A stretch of DNA of 64,000 nucleotides. Source: Dactylorhiza incarnata (taxonomy: Eukaryota > Streptophyta > Magnoliopsida > Asparagales > Orchidaceae). Positions 1 through 11,155 of the stretch are shown piece after piece (the stretch's first letter is position 1; each line of letters opens with the position of its first letter). The stretch covers positions 13,782,001 through 13,846,000 of the forward strand of contig JAWHQI010000009.1 of the NCBI GenBank assembly GCA_033032865.1, in the 5' to 3' direction. A model generated the notes under the pieces. That model saw only the letters and a program-made list of their open reading frames with translations. It did no database searches and was not told the DNA's origin. A program made the position numbers and the translations under genes.

Positions 1-116
1 ACTAATACCAAACAAGAAAACAGCTAGGCTAACTGGGGTAAAATTTAAGAAACCTATTCACCCCCCCCCCCCCCCCCTCTCTAGGTGATTTAGACTACTT
101 CCTATATAAACTTTCA
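1..116 (+). repeat. 3' end of the 5' LTR of element A
   Basis: These bases match the last 102 bases of the LTR at 6875-6976 apart from small changes. The main difference is a 17-base C run at 61-77 where the other LTR has five C. The LTR ends in TCA just before the primer site. Confidence 0.9.
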
Positions 117-131
117 ATTGGTATCAGAGCG
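117..131 (+). other. Primer-binding site of element A (tRNA-iMet type)
   Basis: TGGTATCAGAGC at 119-130 is the standard complement of the 3' end of plant initiator methionine tRNA, placed directly after the LTR end. It fixes the orientation of element A as plus. Confidence 0.92.
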
Positions 132-197
132 AGGTTGGTCAAGAAAGACATAACTGTCTGACCAGATCCTATAAAGGAATAGTCTAATCTCAATCCA

Positions 198-1501
198 ATG
201 GCCTCCTCTGGATTGAAGAAAGAAATGGGATCCATGAAGTTGCCCATATGCAACAAAGAAAACTTTGGCATATGGAAGCAAAGGATCAGACTGTTTATGG
301 AAGCATCTGATCCACGGATTTTCATTACAGTTGAGGAAGGACCTTTCATCTTTCAAATTGCCTCCACTATAGATCCAACAAGAAAAGTGGCCAAGGCATT
401 CAAAGACTTGACCAAGGATGAACTTGAATTGTTCACCATGGACAAAAGAGCCCAGAACATCATAGTTAATGTTATTGATGATTCCACATTTCAAAACTTG
501 GTTCACTGCACTACTGCCAAGGATATGTGGGATACATTAGTAATATGTATGGAAGGGACAGCTGAAGTAAGGGATGATAGAAGTCACTCCTTAACCAAGA
601 GTATGAAGCCTTCAGGCAGCAGAGCCAGGAAAGCATCTCCATGTGCTATGAGAGGTTCTTCAGAATAGTCAATGAGCTGAGAACCTATGGGAGAGTGTTC
701 ACTAATTATAAGCTGAATGCTAAGTTCCTCAGATCTCTAATAAGGGATTGGGACACAAAAATTTGTGCTATCAGGGAAGTGGCCAGGCTTGGTGAGACCC
801 CCACTCACACTTTGTTTGGAAAGCTGCTCTCTTATGAGATGCAGCTGTCTGCAAGAAAGGAAGAGGACACCTCAACAAAGGCTCAGGCAAGGGAGAAATC
901 TGTAGCTCTCAAAGCTGACAACTCCAAGATAAGCAAGGGCAGGATGGTGTCTCTTCCAAGGAGAAGTGCTGAATCTGAAACCAGCACCTGAGATAGCTCT
1001 TCCTCTGATGAAGAGTTTGCTGCCTTTTAAGGCAGTTCAAGAAGATGATGAAGAGGAAGCAATGGAAGAACAAGCCCTCCTCCTCATATCACAACAAGGA
1101 GGACAACAAGGAGTCAAAGCATCACTCCAGGAATGACAGGTATGACTCTAACTCTAAATTTAATTCCTCTTAAGTTGTATGCAATTGTTGCAGCAAGTCA
1201 GGGCATGTCATTGCTGACTGCCCAGTCAAGAGAAAAGAGAAGGATGAGAATAAGGCTCATCAACCAAGAGGCAAGAAAGGAGAAAAATCCTTTCTAGCTA
1301 AGAAGGAAAGGAGCTGGAGTGAATCAGACTCCAGCTCATCAAAATCTGGAAAGGATGAAGCCCTCCTTGGGCTGGTTGCTGTTGAAGAGTCTGCAACTGA
1401 GGAAGATGAGGACTTTCCTGCAGCAAAGGTGGGCATCAGGGCCCCTCTATCACATTCAGACAGTGATATGGAGGTGGATGATCCACTACCAGAAAATGGA
1501 C
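198..1501 (+). pseudogene. Gag of element A, N-terminal part, frameshifted
   Basis: Gag would form the virus-like particle and bind the element RNA. The open piece at 198-668 contains the copia gag start (a LPICNKENFGIWK-like segment), and the next piece, 641-991, lies in another frame and continues the UBN2-type gag domain, so at least one frameshift falls near 641-668. A CX2CX4HX4C zinc knuckle is readable at about 1180-1221 just after an in-frame stop. An acidic, serine-rich tail follows to 1501, where CACTA sequence interrupts it. The order matches the gag of elements B and C. It cannot give a full protein. Confidence 0.8.
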
Positions 1502-1940
1502 TTTTAGCCAGGGCAAATTGTCGTGGCTAAAAGTCCAAAACCGTGGCAAAAGACTTTTAGCCACGACCTGCCCACGGTAATTGGGCGTGGGCAATGCGAG
1601 CGTGACAAATAGTATTTGCCACGCCCGCTCTGTGGCTAATAACCTTTAGCCACGCCTTTAAATCGTGGCTAAAAGTCCCAGTTTTATCGGCTATTAGCCA
1701 CGAAAGCTCCACCGTGGCTAAAAGCCCAGTATCATCCTCATTTACCACGACTTCGGCCCGTGGCTAAAACTTTTACATATGATAACTATTAGCCACGACA
1801 ATTTGCCGTGACTAATAGTTTAATTTTATAATTATTTACTACTATTTTTAAAATTTGATTAATTATTCACCACGAATTTTTCCCGTGGCTAAAAAACTAA
1901 GGTTATAGTATTTGCCACGATTCCACCCCGTGGCTAAAAA
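1502..1940. repeat. CACTA subterminal repeat region
   Basis: About seven copies of TTAGCCACG and its reverse complement CGTGGCTAA occur in facing pairs separated by roughly 8-14 bases. Clustered short motifs in both orientations are typical of the subterminal transposase-binding regions of CACTA elements. Confidence 0.7.
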
Positions 1941-2213
1941 TTCTTTCATGTTTCATTATACACAATTTAAAAAAAATTATAATTAATCAAATACAATTAC
2001 CAATGATCATCAAATTACTAATAAATTAAGCAAACCAACACCCGCAAATAAGTGTTTGCACTCTTTTATTTTATCTCATTTTCTCCTCGATGAACTTTTC
2101 ATGTACTCACAAAAACTATGAGCTCCTATCTAGCTTGACCATCAATACACAACTTTTTTGAGAAACACTTGGTACCAAAATAATGCATATTAAAAGGGGA
2201 CAATTTTTATCTT

Positions 2214-2217
<4 letters not shown>

Positions 2218-2265
<48 letters not shown>

Positions 2266-2278
2266 CACACACACACAC
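2218..2278. repeat. (AT)n(AC)n microsatellite
   Basis: A pure AT run of about 43 bases passes into an AC run. It lies in the noncoding part of the CACTA fragment, downstream of its transposase remnant. Confidence 0.9.
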
Positions 2279-2430
2279 GATATATGCATAAAAAAGTACA
2301 ATATTAATTCATATAAATTTTCTTCAATAGTTTATAGCACAAACCAAAATGAAATCATTCTTAAAGTCCAAATGTAATCATTCCCAAACCACAAAATAAA
2401 ACAATAAAAAATCTATCGCATATTAATTAA

Positions 2431-3362
2431 TTTGTTGACTGATGCACCCTGCCCTCCAACTCTCCGTCTTCTAAATCATCATGTTCATCTCCAACCTATA
2501 AAATTTCAAATATTACAAGTTTAAAAAAAATAGTAATTGAAAAGTAACATTAAATACAAACCTGTCCAGTGCTAGATGGAATGGAAGGATCGTCACTTCT
2601 ATTCATTGTTAGTGTTAATGGAATGCCAGCACGCTCTAAAAGCACTTGCATATTTTGTTGAACACGTGTCATTTCATTCATTTGTGCTTTCATTTGAGTA
2701 ATTTGAGAATCAAATTGAGATTGCACCTCCTCTCGAATTTGTGAACGAATTGAATTTGATGCTTCCTCGCTTAATTGTGGATTGCCTATACCGGAACACC
2801 ATGTACGCACACGACCATGGCCATCCTCTCCCATGAACTTAACAAAGCAAGCATCTTTATATTTTGGAGTGTGCTCCTCCTCGGGCAACTTTTCATACAA
2901 ACTAGTCACATCATCCTGCATTATGAAGATACAAAATAATTTCTATTAATTCATTTTTTTTCTTGGAAGGAAAGTCTATAATAAAAAATGGATCTTACAA
3001 TAAGCTCTTTAGCTTCAAGCTCAATCATGCCATGTTTGTCAGTTCGTGTTCTCTTAAAAACACTAAGTCTATCCATTTCAACTCCCTCTACCTCCATCTA
3101 AAAAAATAATACATTATATTACATTAATCTCAATTGTATGCATAATTATAAATACTTTTAGTTAATTAATTACCTTTTGTCGAATGGAGCGAAATGACGA
3201 TCTTCCCATCTTATGATATCCTCCTTGACACTCACGGTTGAATGAATTTTATGCTGATATAGACTTTATAGTATCTTGCCCCCAGTACTGAACAAGTGTT
3301 CTCCACTGATCAGCAACAACACGATCTGGGACGATAGAATATATTGGCCTAATGGCATTAAC
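2431..3362 (-). pseudogene. CACTA transposase (Transposase_24 type), 3' exons only
   Basis: Read on the minus strand, four coding blocks can be followed. 3362 to about 3172 has the WRTLVQYWG motif and an NR..GG.H..G..SF motif typical of plant Ptta/En/Spm proteins, with one in-frame stop. About 3100 to 2998 ends at a GTAAG donor. 2919 to about 2568 carries FVKFMGEDGHGRVR and a coiled-coil tail, with an ATGCAG acceptor and a CAG/GTTTGT donor. About 2500 to 2431 gives a short acidic C-terminus. The N-terminal half is absent because the fragment stops at 3362. The protein family is clear; exon edges are my reading. Confidence 0.75.
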
Positions 3363-4581
3363 ATCAGATGATGAAGACTGTCAGGACACACCTGACCAGG
3401 TACCTACTCCTTCCTCTCTCTAAGGATGAATCAGGCCCAGAATCTGGAGGACCTTCATCAATTGATGGAAATGATTCAGAATCTGAAGTAGATGTCAATC
3501 AATTGATTGACAAGTATGATGCTCTCTTGGAAGCTCTGAAAAGGAGCAAAAAGCTAGCCAAGAGGCAAGCCCAAGAGATAGATTCCCTTAAGATGGAAAA
3601 ACATGGATGCACTGAATCTTCTACCAAGATGAATCGGATGTATAGAGAAATTAGCCATCTGAAGGGGATAACTATCACCCATCTAAGCACCATATCCCTG
3701 AAGAACAAGGTCATCAAGGATCTTGAGGAGAAGCTTGTGAAAGAAAGATGCCTAGTGGCTCAATTCTCCAAGCCTAAATCTGTGCTCCCTATTATTGACT
3801 CCTTTTCTTCTCAATCTAATAGAAGAGGACTAGGATTCAATAAAATGGAGACAGGAGAAGGAAGTGGAAAAAAGAGCAAGGGTAAGGCTAAGCCTCAAAC
3901 CACCTTTCAAAAAAGGTATTACTTCCTTCCAACAGGTATGACCATGAAAGCATGTATGGTCACTGGAAGAATGGAAGTAACTATAGGAAGGAAAACAATC
4001 CTTCCCATAGTGGAAGAAAGGGAATGTGATTGAGTGCCATGAAGGCTCCCCATGAGGAAATTCAAATGGCCCAACCTGGACCTTTTGTATTTGGTACCTC
4101 AGCCCCCTCATTCAAGAATCAGGGTGCAAGCTCTTCTAAATCTAATTCAGCAAAGAAAATTTCTGCTGTCAAATCTATTGACAAGACTTGTTGCTCAGTG
4201 TCTGATGCCATCAGATATTGTATGGCTGCCAAGCCAAAGCAAGCTGATGCCATCAGGACAAAGAGCATCAAGACATCACATATATTGACATTCAGTCAAA
4301 TCATTGCTGAGAGAAACAGGAAGACTGCAGGTGTCTCCCCTCCTGAACACAGGCACAGTAATGCTAATTCCTCAAGAAATGTTCAGAAGATGAGATATTA
4401 CATTCATGAATGTTGGTGTTGTGGTAAAGTGGGACAATTTGCCATAGTTTGTTGGCACAATCCTAATGTGCCATTTGCAAAGATGAGCCTTCCTGCAAAG
4501 GGTGCAACTAGTGTATGGTCATTTTATCATGCTAACAAGTTCCTAGGACCCAAAGCTATTTGGGCTCCTAAGTATCACTAA
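3363..4581 (+). pseudogene. Gag of element A, C-terminal part
   Basis: After the CACTA fragment, gag-like sequence resumes in the frame opening at 3368-4033 (221 aa) and continues in a second frame at 4030-4581 (183 aa). The first piece is a lysine/glutamate-rich coiled coil of the kind also present in the gag of B and C. The second holds a knuckle-like segment at about 4412-4453 (CWCCGKVGQFAIVC) in which the zinc-binding His is Gln. It ends in a WAPKYH motif like the WVP tail that closes the gag part of Sirevirus polyproteins. The frame change at 4030 separates the pieces. Confidence 0.75.
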
Positions 4582-4589
4582 ACTCTTTC

Positions 4590-4745
4590 TTGCAGGATAG
4601 TTCAAGTACCAGCCACACCCAAATTTGGTACTTGGACAGTGGGTGCTTAAGGCACATGATAGGAACAAGTTAGATGAAGATGGCAAAATCATAAAGAACA
4701 AGGCAAGGCTGGTAGCCAAGGGGGAGCTGTTGTGCACAACCAGTG
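4590..4745 (+). pseudogene. Protease stub joined to an RT fragment, element A
   Basis: The piece 4590-4670 reads as the copia protease segment WYLDSGC followed by RHMIG. After a frame change at about 4665 it becomes DEDGKIIKNKARLVAKG, a segment from the start of copia reverse transcriptase. Protease end, integrase and the RT start that normally lie between are missing, and the rest of RT and RNase H is missing after about 4720. It is an internal pol deletion. Confidence 0.75.
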
Positions 4746-5000
4746 TGAATTCAACATTAATTAGAGGACTACAACATCAAGGTAAGTACCTCTCCTCATT
4801 ATTGATTTTAAAGTAGGTTGATCAGCTTAATCAGAACAATCTGTTTTAGCTGAGCTTCAGGTTACCCTTAAACAGCCTTATGTCATAAGCTTAATTTACA
4901 CTTACAATCATAAGAAACATACAAATGATCCAAATGAGGTGGAGCTAGAAAGGGTTATTCAAAATGAACAAGAATAGCTATTAAAGATAATAGTTCTCAC

Positions 5001-5378
5001 ATTGAGGGGGAGCAAGTTCCTGCTCAGGTTGAGGGGGAGATGACCAAAAGGGGGATTTGGAAAATGCTTTCTAAACCCTCTCAGGTTCTGTAGCTGCTGC
5101 CTCCCAATCCCTAGAGGGTAAAATAGTTGAAGAAAACAAAAAGGGGGAGATGGCCAATGTTAAGACCAACTCAGAGTTAGCTTTGAGTGGATTGCTCTCT
5201 GAGTTAGTCAAAGCTTAATACAAAATGCTGTCATGAGTTTTGATAGAATGCTTAAACAATATTATTTTCTAGAAGCAATGTTATCATGAATGCTATATAG
5301 ATCATTTTCATGATAGGTTTTTGTTGGCTATGTACCATAGCATTGGAAATGTTCTGTCTTCTTCAAATAGGAGGAGAT
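5001..5378 (+). promoter_or_regulatory. Multiple polypurine tracts of element A
   Basis: GAGGGGGAG-type tracts occur near 5003, 5031, 5051 and 5144, and a weaker GGAGGAGAT lies directly before the 3' LTR. Repeated polypurine tracts upstream of the LTR are a known Sirevirus hallmark; the last one would prime plus-strand synthesis. Confidence 0.75.
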
Positions 5379-5641
5379 TGTTGGGAATATTGCCCTCAAT
5401 GTTCCCTTGATTTGAAGAGGCATCACTCTCAATACTAAGTACATATTGTATTTGATACATTCTATTTTGTCTCAAGTATTGTATAGGGAGATGATATTCC
5501 ATACTATGGAATAGATTCAAAGGTGTGCTGTTTTATCAGCTGAGAAGGTCTCAATGTCTCAGCTGAACCACTGAGACAAGACCAGGAGCCGCTGAGAAGG
5601 CATCTGGGCAAGCTGAGCTGCAGATAGAAGAAACTTGGCGA

Positions 5642-5923
5642 GTTCGTCGAACTCAGACTGGAGTTCGTCGAATGCAGAATGTTGTTCGCCGAACGAAGAA
5701 TGAAGTTAGTCGAACGCAGAGACAGGACAGAAGCAAACGTCGAGAAAGGCAAGTTCGTCGAACGCAGAATGCAGTTCGTCAAACGCAGAGACGGGACAGA
5801 AGCAAACGCTGAGACTTGGTGAGTTCGTCGAACGAAGAATGAAGTTCGTCGAACGCAGAGTTTGGCGAGTTCGTCGAACGCAGTTTGGCAAGTTCGTCGA
5901 ACGCCGAATGCAGTTCGTCGAAC
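5642..5923. repeat. Phased palindrome array in the LTR of element A
   Basis: Eleven copies of the palindrome GTTCG-T-CGAAC (some imperfect), usually followed by GCAGA, have their central base at 5647, 5668, 5689, 5710, 5758, 5779, 5828, 5849, 5874, 5897 and 5918. Six of the ten steps are exactly 21 bp and two are 48-49 bp. The array lies upstream of the TATA-like box, so in the probable U3. Confidence 0.9.
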
Positions 5924-6115
5924 GCAGAAACTTCTCTGCAGATCGACAGAATCCGCTGAGAAGAGGAAGCCATCTCAGCCCAACCGATAAGATAGTTCAA
6001 ACGTGACATGGCGAGTTCTGCTTTTGGCGCAAGCTACTGAAAGGAGTTGTGGGGTCCACCAATCACTCACATGTCTGTCAGAAGAACGATTGAGAGTCGT
6101 TGAAGAACTGGGATG

Positions 6116-6123
6116 TATAAAAT
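6116..6123 (+). promoter_or_regulatory. TATA-like box in the LTR of element A
   Basis: TATAAAAT lies about 200 bp downstream of the palindrome array. It is the best core-promoter candidate in this LTR; the start site is unknown. Confidence 0.5.
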
Positions 6124-6426
6124 GGATAAATTAGGGTTGAGCAAACACTTCTGCTAGTTCTCCAGCACGCAAAGTCGAGAACATTACTATTCTATTGTCG
6201 GCGGCCAACAACTAAACACACACAAGGCTGCAAGGAGAAAAGAGATAGCTCATCTTGATTCATCTCAAGATAGAGCAAGTAGATCTAGTCCTTCATCCGA
6301 AGTGCTGATCAAGTAGAATCAAGATTGGAGCTGTACCACTCCTCCCTGATTCAAGTCTACAACAGCAGCTGAAAAGAAGAAGCAGAACATGCTTGATCTT
6401 TTCTTATTTCATTTTGTAAACCTCAT

Positions 6427-6720
6427 TATATTATCTGTAAGAGCCTTTGGGTTCTGAGTTTGTAGGGCCATTTGGCCTGAGGTTGTAGGACCAGGAGGTG
6501 GTCTGAGCTGTAGGAGGTGGAGTCCTCTGAGGTAGGATCTGTGTGATCTGAGGTAGGGCTGATTTGCCTGAGGTGTAAAGCTGAGAGGTCAGCTTGAGTT
6601 AGGATCTGTGTGATCTGAGGTAGGACCAGTAGGTGGTCTGAGTTGTAGGAGGTGGATTCCTCTGAGGTAGGGCTGATGTACCTGAGGTAGGGTTTGTGCA
6701 AACCTGAGAGATCCTGAGGT
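6427..6720 (+). repeat. Degenerate short repeats in the LTR of element A
   Basis: The stretch repeats variants of CTGAGGTAGGATCTGTGTGA and GTAGGAGGTGG several times with irregular spacing. It lies in the downstream part of the LTR. Confidence 0.7.
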
Positions 6721-6976
6721 ATCTGTGTTGTAAGCTCTTGGAGCTGAGTTTGGAGAAGTTGGCCTCGTCTAACTCATTGTTAGAAAGGTGAAGGGGGAAA
6801 GAGAACTACTTAAGACACCCTGTCTTGAGAAACCTCTATAAATGCTTGTGTGTTTTCTGTGTGCTTGATTAATTACTAATACCAAACAAGAAAACAGCTA
6901 GGCTAACTGGGGTAAAATTTAAGAAACCTATTCACCCCCTGTAGGTGATTTAGACTACTTCCTATATAAACTTACA

Positions 6977-7732
6977 AATATCACCAAGTTATATTCGTCC
7001 CAAGTTTGCAAAGAATTCTTAGGGCACACAACCTTAGACCTGGGGTTCTATCTTGAGGCTCATTGGTATACTCCATTCTTTAGACTCTTCAAGGTACCCT
7101 TTTCGACAACCTTATCAAGGTCAACATATGAACAAATCCTGAATGGCTATCTTCTGAACTTCAATTTTTATTTGACCCTCAGTGTTTGTCGTGGTGGTTG
7201 TCTCAATATAATCATGTCACTGATGCGAGGGTTGAGTCTACGAGTCCCCTACCATTCTGCTTATGTTTGAATCTCCTTAAGGAAGTCCTATCAGTTTGGA
7301 TAATCCTTGGTATGTGAAGTAGGGACATCCGAGTTATGGCTTAGGTGGCCACTCTCATGTTAAGCTCCTCATTTAGTCTCTTTGGGGTATCCTCGTATCT
7401 TCACCAAAATTATACCTGCGGTCTATTTCAGACTAGGGCTTGGTATAAATTGTCATGGTAAGTCAAGTGTCCTAGTGGGGTTTAGTCCAACTCATTAACT
7501 AAAGGATTATCTAAAGCGATCTTTGTAGCCGGAGGTATTCCCTGCTGGGGGCAGGGTTCGTCGCATGCTACAAAAGAAAACTTGTCAAAAAGATTCAGTT
7601 AAAAGTGGACTTTTTTTCATGTGATTTTCCCATATGGGCACACCATTGCATCCGCTGCTTAGTTTATCCTCAAACTAAACTCGCGCGGGGTGGCCCAGGG
7701 TTTGTGGACTTCTTTTCTTCGGATCGAGGTTT
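6977..7732 (-). other. Probable leader of minus-strand element E
   Basis: No ORF of note. The segment lies on the internal side of the minus-strand primer site at 7733-7744 and is bounded on the left by the 3' LTR end of A. I infer that it is the untranslated leader of E and that A lies inserted in E; no protein similarity is visible. Confidence 0.4.
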
Positions 7733-7744
7733 GCTCTGATACCA
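7733..7744 (-). other. Primer-binding site of element E, minus strand
   Basis: GCTCTGATACCA is the exact reverse complement of the tRNA-iMet primer site TGGTATCAGAGC. It is followed after three bases by TGTAAGACCCC, which on the minus strand is an LTR end in CA. This sets the orientation of E. Confidence 0.85.
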
Positions 7745-8933
7745 CTTTGTAAGACCCCATTTTTTTTCTTTTTCAAATTCGGGGTCTTATGCCCAGAACC
7801 GCCGCTTTGCGGTGACACCAACACACAGGAAGGGCGCCACTACAAAACGTCAATCCTGCCGGCCATATCGATCACAAAAGAAGAAAAGTATAAACGAACA
7901 AAAAGAAGTTCAAGTCCACAAATCACATGTTATATATATGAATGTCCACATGGTATAACTGAAATAACAAAGTTACAATAATAAATGGCTCATGTCCTGT
8001 ACATCATGTCCTCACTACAAGATCACTCGCGGAAGATAACTACTAATCACTCACTGATCCTGAATCCTGTGCTCCTGTACTAGACTGGCCCGCCTCCATC
8101 TGCACCGGACTCTGGTGCTGCTGCGTCTCCTCAATCCCCTAAAATGATATGGTCCACTGGTCGTTAGTCAAAAAGACTAAGCCTTATGTTCCCCACCCCA
8201 CCCCCAATGGCTCCTAGGCACCGTGTAGGAGGATGAAGCAGAGGACAACAAGGGGTATAACAAAGAGCAGATGACGGTGAATCTAACTACGGAAAGTTCT
8301 ACCACTACACATGTGTATACAGATAATTGAAGCAGTAATAGAGCATAGTAAGAGCAGGTAAAGAATAAGTAAAGTGCAGTAAGTAAAGACATGTATATAA
8401 TAGAAAAGTAATCATTGATAGGAATGTCCATACAAACCTATAGACCAAGGGGTCGTTTAGCAAGGCCTATGGTATAAGAAGTCCCATAACCGACTTATAC
8501 GATAGGGGTAGGGGTTGAAATGCAATGTTGATGCAATGACATGCAAGTATGCAGTTAAATGTTATGTTCACACAAGTGCAACTCACATACTTCGACTCTA
8601 TGCGCACAGACCTTTAGTTCCCCCTGCTTGGAGCTAGCAAGACTCCCAGGATACTCCCGTAGTGGCAAACAGAAGCGGTGGGTTGGGTCTCGTCCACCTC
8701 TAGGTTGGTATTCACACTACCTAACCTAGACCTATCGTATGCCTCAACGTAAAACCGCGGAGCATCTGCGTACTCTTACTGGCTAGACAACCAGACTTTT
8801 ATGGCTAAATGCAAATTCCACACTTGCCGAGTCAACTTATTGACGTTGGTGTGAACGACCGTCCAATACCGAAGACCCACCACCTTCATGCACATGCAAA
8901 CATGTTCTACTATATCCCGAGCCATAAACTCAC

Positions 8934-9071
8934 CGGGCTAAACTGCCCGTCATCATAACCTTCCGGGCTAACGGCTCGCCGGACCAAACCGTCCGTACCA
9001 AAAAACACTACCGAGTCACAAGCTCACCGGACTAACTAGTCCGCTGCTTCAACCACCGAGCCTACCGCTCG
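8934..9071. repeat. Short palindrome array in element E
   Basis: Six small dyads, for example CGGGC-N6-GCCCG, CGGAC-N6-GTCCG, CGGACTA-N2-TAGTCCG and CGAGC-N5-GCTCG, have centres near 8941, 8971, 8987, 9019, 9035 and 9064. The steps alternate about 29-32 and 16 bp. Arm sequences differ while pairing is kept. Confidence 0.7.
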
Positions 9072-11155
9072 TAAAACCAAACCAACTAACCTCTCGTAAC
9101 TATAGGGTGTGGGTGTGCGTATTATTATGTTAATCTTGTACATCAACTTATACCTACAATTTATGGTTTATTTTGGACTTCCCGAGGATTACCCTGTAAG
9201 GGGCTCGCTACGATACTAGGAACTATAATGGGATGACACCCCAAAGTTCCCTTTCTCAAGACACTTAGTGTTGTTGGTATCTACCCATAAGATTACCCCT
9301 CTTAACAATTCACTTGAATTACTCTACGTATTTTATGACCTTCTAAGGGGAAAAACGATCTTTCGTCAATCATGAGCACAACTTTACCCTTAACTCACCA
9401 AGCACACCCTCATCACCTAAACTCTTTTTTGGCGACCTTCAATCCCTTCAACCTGACCATGTACACCAACTATATGCCACTTCCACTTGGTAGTCCCCTA
9501 AATATCCAAATTTCACATTTTTACTATACGCAGGCCAAAATAACTATATGAAGCTTATAAGTAGAGGTACTTCAAATATTCATCCAACTGACTCAAGATA
9601 ATTACTGGAGGTCTATCATGATGTTTTAAAACTAAATCCAGATATTCATATTTTTCCTTAATTATTTGCATTTATTATCATTTCTCCAATATTTGCCAGG
9701 TATGAATATGAGCATGAAGTGTAAGGTATTCTTATGATATGGCTCCCAAAAAATTAAGATAAATCTATCATGCCAAAATATCAGTAAGTAATGAATATCA
9801 AAATTTTACAGTAAGGAAATGTCCTCTGTTTTTAATATTTATCATCTATCCAAACTTGAAGATTTATGAAGGAACTACCAAGAACACTTATGCTAAAATT
9901 AGGGAAAAATTACTAGACCTCTATTGTGTCTAGAAAAGCTTAATTACAGAATTTCACAATTTATGGGAATCATTTCCTCACTGAAATAATTAATCCAAAT
10001 AATTCCTAATTTGCACATGTTGTGAAGTAGCCTACTGATAACAATTTCCAAAAATTCTATAAAAATTCACAGAGCTTCCTAGTGCTCTGAAATGTCCTAT
10101 CACCAAGTTGCATATTTTTTCAGAGAGTTTTAGACCCCTAATTATATTTCTTAAGATTGAGACAAAATAGGTGCCTTGTAAATGAAGTACTGGTTAAATC
10201 ATCTAATAAATTTCACAAAAAATACCATAGGTTTATAATATATTATAAAGGCACTACCAAGGTTTCATCACCATCCAAGGCCATTTGAAAGTGTAAATAC
10301 CTCTTATAAGAAATTTCCCTAAAGGGGTCATGGCCTAATTTAGGGGGAATAAGTTCTCCTAAAATTCTCTCAAAATTCCCTGGGGCATAAATACATCCCA
10401 TGAACATATCTCCAAGGTTCCATGGCCATTCTATAGCTTTTGACCACATGTCCTTCACAAAGCTCTATATGCACCCCAAGGGGTAAGACTAGGGTTCTAA
10501 GGCATGCCCACCTCCACACCACCCCAAACCACTCATGGGGGTGTTTTGAGTGACCCTAAACCAGTGGCCAAGGTTTCACCTCATGGTGAGGAGGTTTGAC
10601 AACAATATACCAAGATAAACACCATGCCCTAACTTTGACCCAATTTGACCAAACTTGGGTTGACAAATTACCCAACCAAATCAGTACCAATTGGGCTGAG
10701 ATTTTTACCAGTGTCATGTGATAACCCTAAGAAGTACCCACCAAAATTTGGAGGGCATTGGAGGTCATTTGACCCAATAAATGATTAATATTTGATTTAT
10801 GAAATTATTACAAAAACCTTAGAAAAATTTTCTCTTAAAATTCTCATCTCTTGCTATGATGTGTGGGTAGGTGTAAATAGCCTAGGTTTCAATTTTCAAG
10901 TCAATCACATAATCCAATCAAAAGTTATTTAAGAAATGGTGGCTGTCCTATACTAGGGACCAGTCCCACCAAAATGGACATACATGGAGCTACAGAACTC
11001 CTTTTGGGGTGAAATTAATTTTAAAAATAAAGTAGACTCCAAGGGCTACAACTTTGGTGTTGACCACTTTTTCATTTGAGGGGTTCTAGTATTCTTAATA
11101 ATTAAAATGAAATACTGCAGGAAGTGTGACAAAATGTATTGGAACAAGTCTCTGC

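Larger units (their letters stand above)
1502..3362 (-). mobile_element. CACTA (En/Spm) transposon fragment inside element A
   Basis: The segment interrupts the gag of A; gag-like sequence stops at about 1501 and resumes at about 3363. It holds CACTA-style subterminal repeats on its left and the 3' half of a Transposase_24-type gene on the minus strand. No CACTA terminal sequence is visible at either junction and no 3-bp target duplication is clear, so both ends appear to be missing. Junctions are good to about 10 bp. Confidence 0.7.
1..6976 (+). mobile_element. Element A: Sirevirus-like Ty1/copia retrotransposon, decayed
   Basis: The element runs from the last 116 bases of its 5' LTR (the rest lies outside the window) to a full 3' LTR. 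Seen: the 1-116 sequence recurs at 6875-6976; a tRNA-iMet primer site follows; there are decayed gag, protease and RT pieces; several GGGGGA polypurine tracts precede the 3' LTR. Multiple polypurine tracts, a coiled-coil gag with zinc knuckles and an LTR ending near TATTCACCCCC are features known from Sireviruses. It has lost most of pol and carries a CACTA fragment at 1502-3362, so it is dead as an autonomous element. The target duplication cannot be checked because the left end is missing. Confidence 0.85.
5379..6976 (+). repeat. 3' LTR of element A (about 1.6 kb)
   Basis: It starts TGTTGGGAAT after the polypurine tract and ends ACA at 6976, where similarity to the 5' LTR end stops. It contains a 21-bp-phased palindrome array, a TATA-like box and a degenerate repeat region. 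No coding function is supported; the short minus-strand frames over the array simply translate its repeats. Confidence 0.85.
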
